Shown here in pieces: positions 41,879 to 44,583 of a stretch of DNA of 44,583 nt. The position numbers were made by a program, and so were the translations under genes. The DNA comes from Natronococcus amylolyticus DSM 10524 (lineage in GTDB: Archaea > Halobacteriota > Halobacteria > Halobacteriales > Natrialbaceae). The first letter of the stretch is position 1. Each line of letters starts with the position of its first letter. The notes under the pieces were generated by a model that was not told the origin of the DNA, did not search any database, and was given only the letters and a program-made list of their open reading frames with translations. Location: contig NZ_AOIB01000013.1 in the NCBI RefSeq assembly GCF_000337675.1, positions 147,650 to 192,232 on the forward strand, written 5' to 3'.

Positions 41879-41982
41879 GACCGACCGAACCGGTATCGGA
41901 AGCGAACCCGACCCGCTCGGTGTTCCAAATCAGTCGCCGAGACGAGCCGCTGTACGAAACGCCCGCGGCCGCATCTCGCTGA

Positions 41983-41990
41983 TTTTATAA
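41983..41990 (+). promoter_or_regulatory. TATA box of the PhnD-like gene
   Basis: TTTTATAA is centred 26 bases before the ATG at 42013, one of the clearest promoters in the window. Confidence 0.65.
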
Positions 41991-42012
41991 TGAGTGACTC
42001 TGGGTACGAAAT

Positions 42013-43029
42013 ATGGCGAAGCTATCACGCCGTGGTACCAACACCCGACGAACGTTTCTGACCGCGACCGGCGGGGCCGCATTCGCGGGCCTAGCCGGGT
42101 GCCTCGGAGAGGGCGACGGCGGCGGCAGGGAGGACGACGATCCGGTTCGGTTCGTCCTCAATCCCGCGGAGGAGCAGACCGACATCGTCGAGGAGTACAC
42201 GCCGATGAAGGAGTACCTCGAGGAGGAAACCGCCGCCGAGATCGAACTGATCCGCGCCGGTAGCTACGTCGAGACCTTCGAGGCGCTCAACACCAACCAG
42301 GCCGAGATCGCCGACACGTCGCCGACGGGGCTCCCGGGGAGTCAGGAGTTCGCCGACGTCCTCGGCATGCGGACGGCCTTCGGCGGGCCGCTGTACTTCT
42401 CGACGATCATCACTACGCCCGACAGCGGGATCGAAACGATCGACGACCTCGAAGGTGAGACGATGGCCACCGGCGCGCTCCTGTCGTTCAGCGGCACGCT
42501 CGCGCCGGCGATGATGCTGAGCGAGGCCGGGCTGGATATCGGCGATTTCCCGCAGGGCGACGCGAACGATCTGGAGATCCAGACCGCGGACGACCACGAT
42601 ACGACCCGCGAGCAGATGATCAACGACGACACCGTCGCGGCCGCGGCGACGGGTGCGTTCGCCTCCGCGCCGCAGATCCCCCAGGAGCAGTTCGACGAAC
42701 ACGAGGAGTTTGTCGAACACTCCGCGGAGTACGACGACGCGGGGAGCGCCCTCGAGGACGGGGCGGAGGAACTGCAGCTGGTCGCCGTCTCGGATCCGCT
42801 CCCGCGGGCGCCGATCGCGGCTCGGAGCGACTGGGACGAGCCCGTTCGCGACGACGTCAGGGAGGCGCTGCTCGACGCCGAGGAGGAGGATCTCATCCCG
42901 GAGGACGTCGACGAGGACTACGAGCTCTGGTTTACCGGTATCGAGGAGGCCGACAGGGACGACTACGAGCTGGTCGTCGAGCTCTTCGACGAGCTGGATC
43001 TCGAGTTCGAGGACTTCGAGGACGAGTAG
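42013..43029 (+). CDS. PhnD-like ABC transporter substrate-binding lipoprotein
   Basis: A 338-residue exported solute-binding protein. The twin-arginine signal RRTFLTATGG (Arg 12-13) is followed by the lipobox LAGC with Cys30, so it is Tat-exported and lipid-anchored outside the membrane. The mature part has the two-lobe PhnD fold: RFVLNPAEEQTDI at the start, ADTSPTGLPG (oxyanion-binding loop), IETIDDLEGETMATG and VAVSDPLPRAPIAARSDW. The family binds phosphonate, phosphite or phosphate esters. No ATPase or permease gene is next to it in the window, so it is either an orphan or works with a transporter encoded elsewhere. Confidence 0.9.
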   Translation: MAKLSRRGTNTRRTFLTATGGAAFAGLAGCLGEGDGGGREDDDPVRFVLNPAEEQTDIVEEYTPMKEYLEEETAAEIELIRAGSYVETFEALNTNQAEIADTSPTGLPGSQEFADVLGMRTAFGGPLYFSTIITTPDSGIETIDDLEGETMATGALLSFSGTLAPAMMLSEAGLDIGDFPQGDANDLEIQTADDHDTTREQMINDDTVAAAATGAFASAPQIPQEQFDEHEEFVEHSAEYDDAGSALEDGAEELQLVAVSDPLPRAPIAARSDWDEPVRDDVREALLDAEEEDLIPEDVDEDYELWFTGIEEADRDDYELVVELFDELDLEFEDFEDE

Positions 43030-43280
43030 AAGCGAGTACCGCGGACGGTCGTCGGGGCCGTCTCGAGCCCGTTCGAGGGTTCGCCTCTCGAACGCAGACC
43101 AGGTGCGTGCTCCCGAAGCGGACCGCACTCGAGTCCTGGATCTCGTGGCGTGGCTCGAGGACTTCGAACGGGAACGCCGAGGGCCGATCGCCGACCGTCG
43201 AGGCGGTACCGTCGTTAGTCATCCCACGTGTAACATGGCGAATGTTTCTAAGGATGGGTGTCGAATCGACGTACAGAGCC
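43030..43280. other. 250-base gap without a convincing gene
   Basis: Open frames here lack host-like codon bias. The downstream part contains TTTCTAAG (43246-43253), a possible TATA element for the next gene. An ATG at 43254 would lengthen that gene by nine codons. Nothing else was recognised. Confidence 0.5.
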
Positions 43281-43760
43281 ATGTCCGAGGACGAGATCGA
43301 GGGGGCCGATTCGAACCCGCCGGACGACGCGAGCGACGGGGTACAGTTCACCGCGCCGACGGTCGACGACGCGAGCGGGTACGGGCTCTCGATGACGCTG
43401 CTGGGTGGGGTGTTGCTCGCGCTCGCGTACTACGGCTACCTCGCCGTGAGCGCCGTCGGCTTCGGGGCCGTGCCTGAGCCGTTTTACGTGCTGGCGCTCG
43501 CGTTGCTGTTCGTGGTCGAACTCTTTCGAAGCCCGGGGTACGACGGGGAAGCGCTCGTCCGGGCGGTCGCGTTCACCGCGGTCTACGGCGGGCTGGTCGT
43601 CCTCGCCATCGAGGGCGGCGTGTACCTCTTCGAGCGACCCGAGGCGGCGCTCGAGGGATTCGTCGGGGTGACCGTCCTCGCCGTCTCGATCGTCGTCGCC
43701 GCGCTCGCGTACTTCCTCTTTCTCGCGGTTACCACCGCGACGCTCTCGGACGAGCGCTGA
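43281..43760 (+). CDS. Four-helix membrane protein, unknown function
   Basis: A 159-residue protein with an acidic cytoplasmic N-terminus (MSEDEIEGADSNPPDD) and four predicted transmembrane helices: about 38-62 (LSMTLLGGVLLALAYYGYL), 70-88 (FYVLALALLFVVELF), 97-118 (AVAFTAVYGGLVVLAIEGG) and 128-152 (VTVLAVSIVVAALAYFLFLAV). No charged pore motif, cofactor site or known domain is visible. It is 250 bases after the phnD-like gene with its own likely promoter. The ATG at 43281 starts the acidic segment; an in-frame ATG 27 bases upstream is possible. Confidence 0.8.
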   Translation: MSEDEIEGADSNPPDDASDGVQFTAPTVDDASGYGLSMTLLGGVLLALAYYGYLAVSAVGFGAVPEPFYVLALALLFVVELFRSPGYDGEALVRAVAFTAVYGGLVVLAIEGGVYLFERPEAALEGFVGVTVLAVSIVVAALAYFLFLAVTTATLSDER

Positions 43761-43832
43761 TCGGGCGGGCAACGCCGGCGGACGGCCGATACTCCGTGTC
43801 GATCCGTTCGAGAGGCGGCGGTGATCGACCGT

Positions 43833-44547
43833 TCACTCGTCGACCTCCATCGACTCCTGGCGATCGGTCCTCCACCGCTCGACGTCCTTGATCGCGTGCT
43901 CCGGCGGGACGTCGATCGCCGGGTTCTCCTCGAAGAAGTGGGCCGGCTGGAGTTTGAACGAAACCATCTTCGCAGGCAGGATCGGCCAGTCCTCGGGCAC
44001 CGAGACGTGGGTCTGACAGAGGTTGTACCAGACGACGAGGTCCTCGCCCGCGATCGATCGGTCCGCCTCAGTCCAGGCCGGCAGCCCCTCGCCCCCGGGA
44101 TTCTGGTTCGGATACTCGCCCGCTGGGTAGCGCTCGTCGTCGGCGTACCGCGTGACCCAGAGGTGCTTCTTCGCGAATCCGGCCCGCTTCACGACGCCAG
44201 AACCGGGCTGCATCGGGAACGTGGTGTTCGTCCCGTCCCCGCCGACCAGCCGGTAGCCGACCGGTTCGCCGGTCGCGTCGTTTTGGACGTCCTCGTTGAC
44301 GATCTCCCAGTAGCGACCCGCGTGGGTGTCGGTCAGGCGCTGGGCATCGGACTCCCGTTCGAACCGCGTGCGGTCGACGTAGGCGGCGTTCCCGTGCGGG
44401 TTCAGGTGGTTTCGATCGGCGTCGGCGTAGGGTGTCGGATCGTATCCCCCGGGCCCATAGGGCACTTCCCGGAGGTTCACCTCTCGGACGGTGTTTGCCG
44501 GACCGTCGACCTCGAAATCGAGCCGACAGTTGAACACGTGCTGGTGG
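43833..44547 (-). CDS. Copper amine oxidase, C-terminal part only
   Basis: The last 238 residues of a primary-amine oxidase (TPQ-containing copper enzyme). The gene runs off the contig at the adapter. All three copper ligands are visible: HQH at the very start of the fragment and the His in CQTHVSVPEDWPILPA (signature T-x-x-x-x-H-x4-E-D-x-P, here shortened at T). The tail KLQPAHFFEENPAIDVPP is also typical. The Tyr that becomes topaquinone lies about 50 residues further N-terminal and is missing. Such enzymes oxidise primary amines to aldehyde, ammonia and hydrogen peroxide. The peptide MCIRDS seen just before HQH in frame comes from the adapter, not the gene. Confidence 0.94.
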
Positions 44548-44583
44548 CTGTCTCTTATACACATCTCTGATGGCGCGAGGGAG
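44548..44583 (-). other. Nextera mosaic end plus 454 A-primer (artefact)
   Basis: 44548-44566 is the reverse complement of the 19-base Tn5 mosaic end (CTGTCTCTTATACACATCT). 44567-44583 (CTGATGGCGCGAGGGAG) is the reverse complement of most of the Roche 454 A primer. Together they match the Nextera adapter for the 454 platform. Not genomic. Confidence 0.98.

Noticed and set aside
1-44583. tRNA, rRNA, insertion sequence or prophage genes
   Set aside because: No T-arm/anticodon pattern, transposase, integrase or terminal inverted repeats were found by reading; a tRNAscan or IS search would settle it.

Overview
The window is a chromosomal contig from a halophilic archaeon (class Halobacteria). 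The evidence is high GC with GTC/CTC/GAC-biased codons and very acidic predicted proteins. Information-processing genes are archaeal (family B DNA polymerase with an intein, PAN, Mre11-Rad50, Smc-ScpA, a stand-alone GMP synthase glutaminase subunit). Many genes have a TATA-like box about 27 bases before the start codon, which implies leaderless transcripts. A Natrialbales-type host is plausible but cannot be proved here. Both ends are not genomic: bases 1-19 are the Tn5/Nextera mosaic end, and 44548-44583 are its reverse complement followed by the reverse complement of the Roche 454 A primer. The two terminal genes are therefore cut by the library or assembly end.

Layout. 20-562: tail of a HEAT-repeat protein. 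617-2371: secreted lamin-tail plus phospholipase-D-like protein. 2411-4177 (minus): DtxR-type metal regulator, ferritin-like protein and a putative DNA-binding protein. 4258-7880 (minus): sufC-sufB-sufD Fe-S assembly operon. 8094-12056 (minus): polB with a 412-residue intein at motif B. 12167-13468 (plus): three small haloarchaeal proteins diverging from polB. 13496-17631 (minus): mre11-rad50. 17745-18014: small winged-helix protein diverging from pan (18140-19357). 19394-19531: 45-residue membrane protein. 19692-21266: polysaccharide flippase. 21561-25427: guaA glutaminase subunit, NmrA-like protein with a possible leader peptide, mfnA, and a MarR-like regulator plus membrane protein under a cluster of AGTACAT repeats. 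25480-30265 (minus): ppsA, phzF and a trypsin-like protease. 30395-31995: purine salvage pair. 32447-33058: membrane winged-helix protein. 33133-38010 (minus): coiled-coil protein-smc-scpA. 38095-38811 (minus): HTH-10 regulator. 38955-41878: 3-hydroxybutyrate-dehydrogenase-like SDR and acyl-CoA synthetase. 42013-43760: PhnD-like lipoprotein and a membrane protein. 43833-44547 (minus): C-terminal part of a copper amine oxidase.

Most of the window is core haloarchaeal housekeeping: genome maintenance, Fe-S biogenesis, proteolysis, gluconeogenesis and purine metabolism. No CRISPR array, rRNA, tRNA, insertion sequence or prophage was seen. The least ordinary signals are three. First, polB carries short tracts of foreign-looking codons exactly at polymerase motif A, around the motif B intein site and at motif C, the three places where archaeal PolB inteins insert; this looks like co-conversion or intein-loss scarring. 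Second, a MarR/antitoxin-like gene has four AGTACAT repeats and further GTAC sites upstream, and is fused by ATGA overlap to an unknown membrane protein rather than a toxin. Third, a possible 24-codon leaderless leader ORF precedes the NmrA-like gene, behind a perfect 14-bp palindrome.
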